Notes: generated by a model from the sequence alone, not told the origin. 64,000 nucleotides of DNA from Saprospiraceae bacterium (GCA_016715245.1 JADKAS010000001.1:62001-126000); one strand, 5' to 3'. Numbered from the stretch's first letter, positions 8,675 through 18,273 are shown. Numbers and translations are program-made.

Positions 8675-9604
8675 TTATTTTTCTTTGCCTCCGTCTAATG
8701 AATCCTGATATGCTTGCAAATCATCCCACTTTCCTTCGGCAGCCAGTTTTGCCTGTTTAGCCCATGTGGTTGGATCTGCCAGCTGATACCGCGGACCTGC
8801 TTTTTCCAAAATGGATTGCAAAACGCTGATATCCGTTTCAGACAATGTTTGCCAGGTTTTTATACCGGCTTCGTGGAGTAAGTTTTCAATCTTAGGTCCT
8901 ATACCTTCCACTGCTTTGAGATCATCCTGTTTCCAACTTTTTAAAACACCGGCCTTGATGAGAAATTTTTCAAGTTTTGAATCGGTGATATCCGTCACCG
9001 TATCTGATCTTCCGGTGTCAAGTTCTTTTTGCAGGGTAATCAATTCTTCGTATTTTTCATCCCTTGCCAACGCTGCTTGTTGTGGCCATGTTTTTGGGTC
9101 AATAATCCTGTATTTGTCACCGTATTTATTTAAGATATTTCTCAAATCTGAAGCATTTACTCCGGCCAGCATGACGAAAGAATTGATTCCGTTTTCTTTG
9201 AGAATAGAATCCATTTTTGGACCGATACCTTCTATGACCTGAAGTTGATCATTTCCAATAGCGGCTGCCCATTTATTTCCTGATCCTCCGGAAGGTATAT
9301 TTGTCACAGGTGTTGTTGAAACAAAACTGGCGCTTTTTGTTGATGGACCAGACGCTGATTCCCTGAGCCTTCCCCGACAAATGGCAAGATCTCCTTCCAC
9401 CAGACTAATTTTTTTACGTGTATTTTCCAGTTCTGTTTCCAATTCTGACAATTTTATGTGGGAGGTATTCAGGTCGTTCTGACTTTGGTCAAAAAGACTT
9501 TTAAAGCGGCTCCATAAAAGCCATCCCAGGGCCAATCCCAATAAAAAAGGCAGTAACCACGTCAACCACCAGGGTATATCACAAAAGGTAAAAAGAGTTA
9601 TCAT
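8675..9604 (-). CDS. Membrane-anchored coiled-coil protein with two H3TH-like (EGIGPK) repeats
   Basis: A 309-residue protein. Residues 12-31 are one membrane helix, about 40-75 a coiled coil and 80-115 a Ser/Thr-rich linker. Two homologous ~80-residue repeats follow, each opening with EGIGPK (125-130 and 233-238) and closing with a TWxxQAxLA motif (172-180 and 280-288). EGIGPK is a helix-hairpin-helix-like turn, as in proteins labelled flap-endonuclease-like H3TH (COG3743) and in the tail of some NADH dehydrogenase subunits. A nuclease role is not supported: there is no catalytic acidic cluster and the protein is membrane bound. It lies 15 bases after an OmpA pseudogene, and the two were probably one envelope operon. 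Function unknown. Confidence 0.7.
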   Translation of the reverse strand: MITLFTFCDIPWWLTWLLPFLLGLALGWLLWSRFKSLFDQSQNDLNTSHIKLSELETELENTRKKISLVEGDLAICRGRLRESASGPSTKSASFVSTTPVTNIPSGGSGNKWAAAIGNDQLQVIEGIGPKMDSILKENGINSFVMLAGVNASDLRNILNKYGDKYRIIDPKTWPQQAALARDEKYEELITLQKELDTGRSDTVTDITDSKLEKFLIKAGVLKSWKQDDLKAVEGIGPKIENLLHEAGIKTWQTLSETDISVLQSILEKAGPRYQLADPTTWAKQAKLAAEGKWDDLQAYQDSLDGGKEK

Positions 9605-9619
9605 GATAAGGTATTAATT

Positions 9620-10403
9620 TTAAGATGATGGAATTATTTTCAAATTAGTTCTTCTGTTTTTTGATCTGCCTTCTTCTGTAGAATTGTCTGCCAAAGGATT
9701 TTTTCACCTTCAGAAGTGCTTGTTACCTGGTTTTGCGGCGCCTCCCGAAAGCAAATAATTTTTAATGACGTTGGCTCTTTTTTGCCCAAGTTTAAGATTG
9801 GAATCTTCATCACCGACATTATCTGTATGCCCTGTCAAAGTGATTATTTCATTGCTCTTCTGAACCCTTGCTATAATTTTATTGAGATAATCCTCCACTT
9901 CCGTACTGTTGAGTTTGTCGGTAGAATTGAAAGGGAAATAAATTAAAGTTTCGTCTGCTGTTTCCACTATATTTTCAGTCACCATTCTAACTCCAAAGGA
10001 TAATGCTTCAAATCTTTCTGTTTTGTGTAATGAAGTACAATCGACTTGTTTGGTTAGATACACTACTTGTTCATCATTTAATTCAGTAAACAATGCCCTG
10101 GTTAATATAGCTCTTTGTTTTGCCAGTGTATCAGAAATATTTCCTGTTATTTCTTCATTACAATAAAAATCAGTTATCTCCAGTTGTTGATTCTCGCCAA
10201 GGGAAGCCACTAAAGAGTCTTTTAATCTCACCAGCCTTCTGCTGTTTCAGGTTTTGGGTTTGACCATAAAAAGGAATAGGTAAACTTTTTTAATAATTTC
10301 TAACGGAGTTTCAGAAGGATGACAACAAAATCATTATCTTTATAAAAAGCCATCCAATCAATGCTTGCAAGGCCAAAATAATCAAAATAAGTAAGGCTCT
10401 CAT
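9620..10403 (-). pseudogene. OmpA-family envelope protein with multiple frameshifts
   Basis: Pieces of one ~260-residue protein can be read by switching frames. They are an N-terminal hydrophobic segment from ATG 10403-10401 (MRALLILIILALQALIGWLF), then FCCHPSETPLEIIKKVYLF, then FYGQTQNLKQQKAGEI, then a clean frame from 10231 with the OmpA core ITLTGHTDNVGDEDSN and LGQKRANVIKNYLLSGGAA, then NPLADNSTEEGRSKNRR and a stop at 9620-9622. At least five one-base shifts are needed, several in T or A runs. The C-terminal pieces match the peptidoglycan-binding consensus, so this was a real OmpA-type protein. The open part 9710-10231 starts at GTG and lacks a signal sequence. It is either decayed or badly called sequence. 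Confidence 0.75.
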
Positions 10404-10602
10404 GTAAGTAATATTATGAGTAAAAGGTTATTCAAAGCCAAAAATACCAAAAATTTTAAAAAAGTAAAATTTATATGGCTTTTTTTTGGAAATGTCAAGA
10501 ATGAATGATTGTCAGATATTTGTATTTCATCAAAAATTATTTTTTGAATATGATTCATGAAAAAAATATTGGCTATATTTACGCTGAATTAATTCCATTA
10601 TC

Positions 10603-11604
10603 ATGAGCAAAATAGAAACACTCGACGAGTTTATTTTAAAACAACAGGGCGATCATACAGAATCAAGTGGTAGTTTCAGCCGCCTGCTCCGCGATATCGG
10701 AATTGCAGCCAAAATTGTCAACCGTGAAGTCAATAAAGCGGGTTTAGTCAATATTTTGGGTGTGGAAGGAAGTCAGAATTCCACAGGCGATGAAGTACAG
10801 AAACTTGATGTTTTTGCCAATGAAAAATTTATAGAAACACTTTCTATGAGTGGTGAAGTGTGTGGCATCGCTTCAGAAGAGAATCTGGATTTTATCATAC
10901 CTGATGTGCCCAAAAATAAAAATGCCCAATATATTGTAGTGATGGACCCTTTGGACGGGTCTTCAAATATTGATGTCAACGTTTCTGTTGGAACTATTTT
11001 TGGCGTGTACAAAAGAATATCTCCTTCCGGTGGACCTGCACAAAAAGAAGATTTTTTGCAAAAGGGATCATCAATGATTGCTGCCGGATATGTATTGTAC
11101 GGTACGTCAACATTGCTCGTGTACAGTACGGGTAATGGCGTAAATGGTTTTACCCTTGACCCGAGTATCGGAGAATTTTGCCTTTCGCACCGCAATATTA
11201 AAATGCCGGAGGCAGGAAATTATTACTCTGTAAATCAAGGGTACTACCTGAAGTTCGATTTGGAAATGAGAAGATATATTGACCATTGTTCTGATCTCAA
11301 TCTAAGGCTTCGGTATATCGGTAGTATGGTGTCGGATATTCACAGAATTATGTTTCAGGGAGGTATTTTTTTATATCCTAATACAAGGAAGTATCCAAAG
11401 GGCAAACTCAGGTTATTGTATGAATGTTATCCCATGTCATTTATAGTAGAACAGGCAGGTGGAGTAGCTTTGTCTTGTAAACTGGAAAGAATTCTGGATT
11501 TGGAAATAAAAACGTTGCACCAGACATCATCCATTGTGATGGGGTCGTCAAAAATGGTACAAGACATGAAGGAATTTGTAGAAAAGTACAGTGCCATCAA
11601 TTGA
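10603..11604 (+). CDS. fbp: Fructose-1,6-bisphosphatase, class I
   Basis: Hydrolyses fructose 1,6-bisphosphate to fructose 6-phosphate, the committed step of gluconeogenesis, in the cytoplasm. The 333-residue length is normal for class I. The metal-binding signature VMDPLDGSSNIDVNVSVG is complete, an upstream acidic CGIASEEN segment provides further metal ligands, and the C-terminal KLRLLYECYPMSFIVEQAGG substrate-site motif is present. ATG at 10603. The gene is alone, with the esterase gene 88 bases downstream on the same strand. I see only a weak promoter candidate (TATATTTA) near 10574. Confidence 0.95.
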   Translation: MSKIETLDEFILKQQGDHTESSGSFSRLLRDIGIAAKIVNREVNKAGLVNILGVEGSQNSTGDEVQKLDVFANEKFIETLSMSGEVCGIASEENLDFIIPDVPKNKNAQYIVVMDPLDGSSNIDVNVSVGTIFGVYKRISPSGGPAQKEDFLQKGSSMIAAGYVLYGTSTLLVYSTGNGVNGFTLDPSIGEFCLSHRNIKMPEAGNYYSVNQGYYLKFDLEMRRYIDHCSDLNLRLRYIGSMVSDIHRIMFQGGIFLYPNTRKYPKGKLRLLYECYPMSFIVEQAGGVALSCKLERILDLEIKTLHQTSSIVMGSSKMVQDMKEFVEKYSAIN

Positions 11605-11691
11605 TTACGTAGTTTTATCCTTTGTTCCTGTTGGTTGTAGCTTTTATTTTGGTATTTGTATTATTCAACAAAACACATTAAAGAATGTATC

Positions 11692-13077
11692 ATGATGAGA
11701 AAGAGTATTCTTTTATTTCTGTATGTTATTCAAAGTTGTATCATCTTCGGTCAATGGAATATTACGATTACAGACTTTCCTCAGAATACACCTTCAGATG
11801 CAAATATTTACCTAGCAGGAAGTTTTAATCAATGGAATCCCGGAAATGAAAACTACATTCTCAAAAAGGACAATGATGGGAAATACCGTATTTCGCTGAA
11901 TATAGCACCAGGCAACTATCAGTTTAAATTTACCAGGGGGTCGTGGGCAACTGTAGAGGGAACGGCAGACGGTAAGGTAATTTCAAACCGTTCTTTTATT
12001 TACAATGGAACACCAACCGATCTTAACCTTAAAATTGCCGGATGGGAAGACATTTCAGGTCAAAGTACGTCCACAGCCTCTCCTCAGGTATCTGTTCTTT
12101 CTTCTTCCTTTTTTATGCCACAATTTAATACATCCCGAAAAATCTGGCTCTATCTACCCAGAGATTATCAGACAACTTCAAAAAGATATCCCGTACTCTA
12201 TATGCATGACGGACAAAATCTTTTTGATAAAAAAACCAGTTTTTTGAATGAATGGCGCGTGGATGAGTCAATGGATAGTCTGTTTCTGACCGGAGATTAT
12301 GGTTGTATTATCGTAGGCATTGAAAACGGAGGTAGTTCAAGAATTTCTGAATATACGCCCTGGTCACATCCAACCTATGGAGGTGGTGATGGAGATCGTT
12401 ATGTACAATTTATAGCCAATACCCTAAAGCCGTATGTGGACGAAAACTACAGAACGTTGAGTGAACCCCGTTTTTGCGCTATTGCCGGTTCTTCACTCGG
12501 AGGACTGATTTCTTTTTATGCGGGAATAAAGTATAAAAATATTTTTGAAAAAACCGGTGCACTTTCATCTTCGTTCTGGTATTCATCTCAAGTATATGCT
12601 CTGCCACGAATCTCCGGTGGTAATGATCGTTCATTTATTTATCTTTCAACCGGTGCAGAAGAAGGAGGCAATCAGGTATATGATGTGGGAAGAATGAAAG
12701 ACACCCTGAAAAAGGCTGGATTTGTTGAGGAGCAGATTTTTTTAAATATTGTGGCAGGTGGAAAACACAATGAAGAACTATGGGCAAAAGAATTTCCTAA
12801 AATGTATAAATGGTTGTGGAAAAATGAAAATTTTCAGACAAATACTATAGAAACTCCTTCGTTGCATTTTGTTTTTAAAAGGGTGGGGGACTCCATCATC
12901 GTAAAAGGTCTTTCAGAAAATAATTTTACCTATCAGGTTCACAACATGTCAGGTCAGTTGATAACACAAGGTATTCTAAGTGAACAGATTCAGTTGCCGA
13001 ATCATTATCCCGATTCGGTTATTATTGTTTCCGTTTTGGAAAAAGGGAAAACTGTGTATTCAGCTAAAGTGTATTGA
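11692..13077 (+). CDS. Secreted alpha/beta-hydrolase (enterochelin-esterase-like) with N-terminal E-set domain
   Basis: An exported esterase of about 461 residues. I start it at ATG 11692 (MMRKSILLFLYVIQSC), because the frame from 11656 adds a non-signal-like leader. A signal peptide covers about residues 1-22. Residues 23-115 look like an Ig-like glycogen-binding E-set domain (LAGSFNQWNPGNENY). The esterase D/enterochelin esterase domain follows with YPVLYMHDGQNLFD and the nucleophile elbow AGSSLGG (Ser268). A catalytic His is likely in GGKHNEELW. The final ~75 residues resemble a degenerate type IX sorting domain (VHNMSGQLITQG...GKTVYSAKVY), so secretion by T9SS is possible. Substrate unknown: siderophore or carbohydrate ester. 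Confidence 0.8.
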   Translation: MMRKSILLFLYVIQSCIIFGQWNITITDFPQNTPSDANIYLAGSFNQWNPGNENYILKKDNDGKYRISLNIAPGNYQFKFTRGSWATVEGTADGKVISNRSFIYNGTPTDLNLKIAGWEDISGQSTSTASPQVSVLSSSFFMPQFNTSRKIWLYLPRDYQTTSKRYPVLYMHDGQNLFDKKTSFLNEWRVDESMDSLFLTGDYGCIIVGIENGGSSRISEYTPWSHPTYGGGDGDRYVQFIANTLKPYVDENYRTLSEPRFCAIAGSSLGGLISFYAGIKYKNIFEKTGALSSSFWYSSQVYALPRISGGNDRSFIYLSTGAEEGGNQVYDVGRMKDTLKKAGFVEEQIFLNIVAGGKHNEELWAKEFPKMYKWLWKNENFQTNTIETPSLHFVFKRVGDSIIVKGLSENNFTYQVHNMSGQLITQGILSEQIQLPNHYPDSVIIVSVLEKGKTVYSAKVY

Positions 13078-13104
13078 AATATTTCAATAAATAGATGGAA
13101 AAAC

Positions 13105-13773
13105 TTACAGCTGATTTTCTGCAATAAAACTGGTTTTTGTTTTGACATCAAGACGATTATGTAAAAAAGCCATCAACATATCTTTTCCGTTGATATAACT
13201 TTTATTATTGTTGATAATGATGTCAACCTTATTAAAAAATGGTTGTATGAAGGATTCAAAAGAAGGTAGTACATGATGTTCATAACGATATAAAACATCT
13301 TCCAGAGGATAATTTCGTTCTACTCTGTCCCTTTTTATCCTCCTGATAATTTTTTGAGTATCAGAAGCGTGAAGTAAAATTTTTAAATCCAGCAGGTCAA
13401 ATACTTTTGTATTGTGGAAGACAAAAAGACCTTCGACAATGATGATGGGGGCCGGTTTAAAAACGAGTGTGTCAGGATTTTTTTTGGTGTTGTTGAAAGT
13501 ATATTCTTCCTTGGCTACTTCCATGCCGCTCATCAGTTTGACAAGATCGAAATAAAATTCATCCTGATCAATGGAATCGGGCAAATCAAAATTGCAAACG
13601 CCGTTTTCATCCGTGGTTTGGGACTCTCTGGGTTTGTAGTATTCATCCTGTGACAAAAAACAAACTTCTTCCTGTGAAAAATTTTGTTTTAACTCCTTAA
13701 TAAAGGATGTTTTGCCTGATCCGCTGCCGCCGGAAATTCCGATAATAAAGGTATCTGATTTTTTTATTGACAT
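13105..13773 (-). CDS. udk: Uridine kinase
   Basis: Phosphorylates uridine and cytidine with ATP or GTP in pyrimidine salvage. 222 residues, near the usual 205-220. P-loop GGSGSGKT at residues 15-22 follows the first strand FIIGIS; the conserved FLSQDEYYKP holds the base and Mg2+ ligands, FDLPDSID the nucleoside site, VEGLFVFH the lid-proximal strand, and RRIKRDRVERNY the lid region. The gene faces the esterase gene tail to tail (27-bp gap) and is divergent from the nucleoside transporter at 13852, a sensible salvage pairing: import and first phosphorylation. Its promoter is probably the element at 13826-13833. Confidence 0.9.
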   Translation of the reverse strand: MSIKKSDTFIIGISGGSGSGKTSFIKELKQNFSQEEVCFLSQDEYYKPRESQTTDENGVCNFDLPDSIDQDEFYFDLVKLMSGMEVAKEEYTFNNTKKNPDTLVFKPAPIIIVEGLFVFHNTKVFDLLDLKILLHASDTQKIIRRIKRDRVERNYPLEDVLYRYEHHVLPSFESFIQPFFNKVDIIINNNKSYINGKDMLMAFLHNRLDVKTKTSFIAENQL

Positions 13774-13825
13774 AAAAATAGCCTGTTTAAATTTTTGTTA
13801 TAATTTTAGGGCAAATTAAGCGTCA

Positions 13826-13833
13826 CAAAAATA
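13826..13833 (-). promoter_or_regulatory. Bacteroidota -7 element for udk
   Basis: Reads TATTTTTG on the minus strand (TAnnTTTG), 52 bases before the udk ATG. The -33 TTG is not clear. Confidence 0.5.
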
Positions 13834-13851
13834 AAACTTTTAACGAGTATT

Positions 13852-15195
13852 ATGGAAACAATTTTGTCTTTAGGCAGGGGAATTTTAGGAATGGCTGTTT
13901 TGATAGGGGTTGGATATCTTTGCAGCAGAAACAGAAAAGCCATACAGTGGAAATACGTAGGAATAGGTCTTTTTATACAGCTGGTACTGGCATTGAGTGT
14001 ATTAAAGATTACTTTTATCAAAAACCTTTTTGAATTTATAGGGGGAATATTTGTCAATATTCTTAATTTTACAAAAGCGGGAACCATCTTTTTATTAGGT
14101 GATAAGTTATTGGATGTCAATAGTTTCGGATTTATTTTTTTATTTCAGGTTTTGCCGACTATCGTCTTTTTTTCCGCTTTGACTTCCCTGCTGTTTTATC
14201 TGGGCATTATACAATTTGTGGTTAGGGCTCTGGCCATTGTCTTTACAAAACTTCTTAAAATATCAGGGGCAGAAAGCCTTTCCGTTACCGGAAATATTTT
14301 TCTGGGGCAAACGGAAGCACCGCTTATGATCAAAGCTTATCTGGAAGGTATGAACAGGTCGGAGATGTTACTTGTCATGGTGGGCGGAATGGCTACCGTT
14401 GCAGGGGCAGTAATGGCAGCCTACATTTCCTTTCTGGGTGGTGATGATCCTGTGTTACGACTTGAATTTGCCAAACACCTCCTTGCAGCTTCTGTTATGG
14501 CGGCTCCCGGCGCCATTGTGATTTCAAAAATATTATACCCACAGACAGAAAATATTGATGCCAACGTAAGTGTATCCAGTCAGAAAATCGGCTCCAATAT
14601 CCTTGACGCCATTGCCAATGGCACAACAGAAGGACTGAAACTGGCCGCAAATGTAGGAGCTATGTTGCTTGTTTTTATAGCATTTATTGCCATGGCCAAC
14701 TTCGGTCTCAACTGGGTAGGGGATTTGTCATTGCACGATATTACATTCGGTTTGTCGGACAATAAAGCCTGCATCAACGGAGGTATTCAGCATTACACCA
14801 ATTATGTAAGCCTTTCCATTGAAACCATTCTGGGAATCACATTTGCTCCTCTTATGTGGTTGATCGGTGTGGCAGCAGACGACATCATGGTCATGGGACA
14901 GTTGCTGGGCATAAAACTGGCAGCCAGTGAATTTGTTGCTTATACCCAACTCGCAGAGTTAAAAAATCCGGAAAATGCCATTCACCTTGTCCACAACAAA
15001 TCTGTCATCATGGCGACCTACATGCTTTGTGGTTTTGCCAATTTTGCCAGCATAGGCATTCAGATTGGAGGTATAGGCTCCCTGGCACCCGGACAAAGAA
15101 AAACCTTATCGGAATTTGGTTTACTGGCCCTTATCGGAGGTAGCATCGCATCCTTGTTTTCTGCCACCATGATAGGTGCGATTATGGGATTGTAA
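13852..15195 (+). CDS. Concentrative nucleoside transporter (CNT/NupC family)
   Basis: An inner-membrane Na+- or H+-coupled nucleoside importer of 447 residues, within the family range. The family signature GNIFLGQTEAPLMIKAYL is intact; GLN/Glu residues here contact the nucleoside in known structures. A second conserved region near FMEFGxN is seen as MLCGFANFASIGIQIGGIG. About nine hydrophobic segments are visible, with the first (LGMAVLIGVGYLC) close to the start. It is divergent from udk, giving a salvage pair. The start ATG follows TAACGAGT and needs no alternative. Whether it prefers purine or pyrimidine nucleosides cannot be read from sequence alone. Confidence 0.9.
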   Translation: METILSLGRGILGMAVLIGVGYLCSRNRKAIQWKYVGIGLFIQLVLALSVLKITFIKNLFEFIGGIFVNILNFTKAGTIFLLGDKLLDVNSFGFIFLFQVLPTIVFFSALTSLLFYLGIIQFVVRALAIVFTKLLKISGAESLSVTGNIFLGQTEAPLMIKAYLEGMNRSEMLLVMVGGMATVAGAVMAAYISFLGGDDPVLRLEFAKHLLAASVMAAPGAIVISKILYPQTENIDANVSVSSQKIGSNILDAIANGTTEGLKLAANVGAMLLVFIAFIAMANFGLNWVGDLSLHDITFGLSDNKACINGGIQHYTNYVSLSIETILGITFAPLMWLIGVAADDIMVMGQLLGIKLAASEFVAYTQLAELKNPENAIHLVHNKSVIMATYMLCGFANFASIGIQIGGIGSLAPGQRKTLSEFGLLALIGGSIASLFSATMIGAIMGL

Positions 15196-15307
15196 ACGGA
15201 AAAAATTCTCTTTTTAATGGCAATTATGTCTTTGCTGAATTGTTAACGATGCTTTTCAGGTAAACATTGGTATCATATGCCTGTTGTACATTTTGTTACA
15301 ATACTTT

Positions 15308-16408
15308 ATGATAGGCTGGCAATTTTCAGATAAACAAAACAATGATGAAAACGATCCCTTTGAGAGGTTGTTTTCCATTTTTAAAGATTTGATCGTCCAT
15401 ACATCCGGCGATGTGTCGGAGGCTTTGTCATGGCTTACAGAACTGGACAAACACTATAATCTCACAGACAAAAACTACGGAATTGCTGATTTTATCAAGG
15501 ATCTCTACGAAAAAGGGTACCTCAAAGACAACAATAAAAAAGGCGGTATTCCTAGCTCTGTCATCACTTCAAAACTGGAAGTTGCCCTGAGACGCCAGGC
15601 GCTCGATGAAATATTTGACCAACTCAAAAAAACGAGGGTGGGGCACCACGTTTCCAACATTATGGGCAAGGGAGATGAAAGTACGGCTGAAATGAAACCC
15701 TTTGAATTCGGTGACAATCTGGACAATATTGCCTTCACAGAAACGATACGTTCAGCGCAAATAAATCATGGCTTTGATGATTTTACCCTCGCGGAAGAAG
15801 ATATTCATCTTTACGAAAAATTTCTTCAGGTACAGACCAGCACGGTATTGATGATAGACATTTCACATTCCATGATTCTTTACGGTGAGGACAGGATTAC
15901 GCCGGCTAAAAAGGTGGCTATGGCTCTCGCTGAACTCATTACCAACCGATACCCGAAAGACACACTGGACATCATCGTTTTCGGAAATGATGCCTGGCAG
16001 ATAGAAATCAAAGATCTTCCTTACCTACAGGTGGGTCCTTACCATACCAATACCGTTGCCGGGCTTGAACTGGCCATGGATATTCTGCGAAAGCGGAAAA
16101 ACCCTAACAAACAGATTATGATGATTACGGATGGAAAGCCTACGTGCATCAAAAAAGGGAAAGGCTATTATATGAATAGTTTTGGCCTTGACCGGAAAAT
16201 TCTATCAAGGACACTGGCGTTGGCGATGGCATGCCGTAAACTGAAAATCCCCATTACCACTTTTATGATTGCCAGAGATCCCTATCTGGTGCAGTTTGTG
16301 GATAATTTCACAAAAGTTAATAACGGGAAGGCCTTTTATTCATCACTGAAAAGACTGAGAGAATTTATATTTATGGATTACAAGAACAATAAAAGAAATA
16401 AAAAATAG
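15308..16408 (+). CDS. VWA-domain protein, partner of the MoxR ATPase
   Basis: A cytoplasmic protein of about 366 residues. I start it at ATG 15308 (MIGWQFSDKQ); the frame from 15284 adds eight unlikely residues. The N-terminal half is helical and acidic. The C-terminal half, from about residue 175, is a von Willebrand A domain with the MIDAS sequence DISHS in STVLMIDISHSMILYG, then ITDGKP for the downstream metal-site loop. It lies 9 bases before the MoxR-type ATPase gene. VWA and MoxR proteins act together as a metal-dependent chaperone or remodelling pair, analogous to the D and I subunits of Mg-chelatase, but no chelatase pathway genes are nearby. The client is unknown. Confidence 0.82.
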   Translation: MIGWQFSDKQNNDENDPFERLFSIFKDLIVHTSGDVSEALSWLTELDKHYNLTDKNYGIADFIKDLYEKGYLKDNNKKGGIPSSVITSKLEVALRRQALDEIFDQLKKTRVGHHVSNIMGKGDESTAEMKPFEFGDNLDNIAFTETIRSAQINHGFDDFTLAEEDIHLYEKFLQVQTSTVLMIDISHSMILYGEDRITPAKKVAMALAELITNRYPKDTLDIIVFGNDAWQIEIKDLPYLQVGPYHTNTVAGLELAMDILRKRKNPNKQIMMITDGKPTCIKKGKGYYMNSFGLDRKILSRTLALAMACRKLKIPITTFMIARDPYLVQFVDNFTKVNNGKAFYSSLKRLREFIFMDYKNNKRNKK

Positions 16409-16417
16409 AAAATTACC

Positions 16418-17884
16418 ATGTTGCATAAGGATATAAAAAACTTCGGTCAGCTGAAAAAATCAGGATATGTTTCCCGGAGTATCAAAGAAGAAGTCAGGGA
16501 AAATCTCATCAAAAAATGGGAAAACGGAGAAAAAGTATTTGAAGGAATTATCGGTTTTGAGGATACGGTTTTACCGGACGTGGAAAGGGCCATTTTGTCG
16601 AGACACAATATTCTTCTTCTGGGGCTGAGAGGTCAGGCTAAAACAAGGATTGCCAGGTTGATGATTCAGCTTCTGGACGAATACATGCCGGCTATTGACG
16701 GTGTGGAGATGGACGAAGATCCCTTTTTTCCTATATCCAATGCCGCCAGAAAAATGCTGGAAGAAATGGGCGACAATACTCCGGTAAGGTGGATTCATCG
16801 GTCGGAAAGATATGTCGAAAAACTGGCAACTCCGGATGTGACGGTTGCCGATCTCATTGGAGATATAGATCCTATTAAGGCTGCCAATCTCAAAGTGTCC
16901 TATGCAGATGACAAGGCCATACACTATGGATTGATTCCCAGAGCTCATCGGTCCATTTTTGTCATCAACGAATTGCCCGACCTGCAACCCAGAATCCAGG
17001 TAGCTTTGTTTAATATATTGCAGGAAGGCGATATTCAGATCAGAGGATTTAAGATGAGGCTGCCGCTTGACATATTTTTTGTCTTTACGGCCAATCCTGA
17101 AGATTATACCAACAGGGGAAGTATTATTACACCACTGAAAGACAGGATTGAAAGTCAGATATTGACACATTACCCAAGAACACTCGAAGAGGCAAAAAAA
17201 ATTACCTCGCTTGAATCGAGGGTTCACCCGGACCAGGAAAAAACAGTAAAGATATTGGACATCCACAAGACCATTCTGGAGTGGATCAGCTTTGAAGCGC
17301 GGGAAAGCGATTACGTCGATGATAAAAGCGGTGTTTCAGCTCGCTTAAGCCTGAGTGCCTATGAAAACCTCATCAGTACAGCGGAAAGGCGTAGAATCAA
17401 AAATAAGGAGAAAACCACGACCACAAGACTGACCGACTTCTGGGGTGTTGTGCCCGCCATCACCGGAAAGGTCGAATTGTTGTATGAAGGCGAACAGGAA
17501 GGACTGTACAACGTGGCTATGAGTTTTATTTTCGGAGCTGCCCAAAAACTGTTTAATGAATTGTTTCCCAATCCTGAAAAAAAGCTGAAACGCGAAATCA
17601 GGGACGAATACGGCGTGGTCAAAGCGTGGTTTGCCGGAGGCAACTACATCGAACTCTTAAACGATGCCACAGACAAAGAATACAAACATGTACTACAACA
17701 AATCAAAGGCCTGGATGCTCTTGTTGAGCCGGTTTCCAAAGACCCTGATGAAATTCTCGCCTTAAAAGAACTTATCATATTCGGCCTTTCTGAAAGTGAA
17801 GTGATCAGCAAAAATATTGTGGATAAAAAAGTACATTTTTCTGATCCGCTGAGCCATATGCTGGATGATCTGGATGAGGAGTAG
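16418..17884 (+). CDS. MoxR-type AAA+ ATPase (ChlI-like)
   Basis: A 488-residue AAA+ ATPase. Walker A is NILLLGLRGQAKTR (about residues 64-77), with Ala before the Lys-Thr. Walker B is SIFVINELPDL, where the usual Asp-Glu is Asn-Glu. Sensor 1 is FVFTANPEDYTN, and an arginine-rich SRVHPDQ/SARLSLSAYE region makes the lid. The C-terminal ~130 residues beyond the lid are specific to this VWA-linked group. It is translated with the VWA gene just upstream and ends in TAG. The last 50 codons are repeated at 18649 and 20295, so the 3' end has been a site of duplication or integration. Probable role: remodelling of protein complexes with its VWA partner. Confidence 0.85.
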   Translation: MLHKDIKNFGQLKKSGYVSRSIKEEVRENLIKKWENGEKVFEGIIGFEDTVLPDVERAILSRHNILLLGLRGQAKTRIARLMIQLLDEYMPAIDGVEMDEDPFFPISNAARKMLEEMGDNTPVRWIHRSERYVEKLATPDVTVADLIGDIDPIKAANLKVSYADDKAIHYGLIPRAHRSIFVINELPDLQPRIQVALFNILQEGDIQIRGFKMRLPLDIFFVFTANPEDYTNRGSIITPLKDRIESQILTHYPRTLEEAKKITSLESRVHPDQEKTVKILDIHKTILEWISFEARESDYVDDKSGVSARLSLSAYENLISTAERRRIKNKEKTTTTRLTDFWGVVPAITGKVELLYEGEQEGLYNVAMSFIFGAAQKLFNELFPNPEKKLKREIRDEYGVVKAWFAGGNYIELLNDATDKEYKHVLQQIKGLDALVEPVSKDPDEILALKELIIFGLSESEVISKNIVDKKVHFSDPLSHMLDDLDEE

Positions 17885-18273
17885 TAGAAGAAGATGTAGA
17901 TAACTTCCTCACTGTATTGGAAGGTGTTACAACATTTTTATAAGCCATCGCTGGTGCACTTGTCTGACCCGACAGGAGGCAGAAACGGCGACGATCGGGA
18001 GAGTTTTACAAAGCAAACCCATACATTCAAATCTGCCATTCCATATACATACTTTACAAAATCTCACATAATATTTTCTCAATTATGTGTATCTTTGTAT
18101 TCTGAAAAGTAATTTTATTTTATGAAAACTCCACAAGTTGTTATCGCACACCCTTCTTCAGCACATCAGGCCGATGCCCTCAAAGCTTTTTTAAAAGCTC
18201 TTAAGATTAAGTTTGAGTTTTCAGATGAAGAGACGTATAATCCTGAGTTTGTAGAAAAGATATTGGAAAGTAA
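17731..18273 (+). repeat. Direct repeat copy A (MoxR tail, spacer, promoter, antitoxin 5' part)
   Basis: About 540 bases that recur at 18649-19190 with a constant offset of 917 bases over nearly all its length. The stretch from the MoxR stop to the promoter (17880-18110 versus 18797-19027) is almost identical, while the antitoxin part has diverged more. This is a tandem duplication of a 917-base unit. Confidence 0.85.
18090..18097 (+). promoter_or_regulatory. -7 element of the first TA operon
   Basis: TATCTTTG matches TAnnTTTG and lies 24 bases before the antitoxin ATG. It is preserved in the duplicate at 19007-19014. Confidence 0.55.

Noticed and set aside
13073..13090. Palindrome ATTGAAATATTTCAAT as a terminator
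   Set aside because: All-AT-rich short stem and no T-run in either direction.
16571..17266. 231-codon minus-strand frame
   Set aside because: Shadow of the MoxR ATPase gene, with Phe/Cys-rich composition and no domain.
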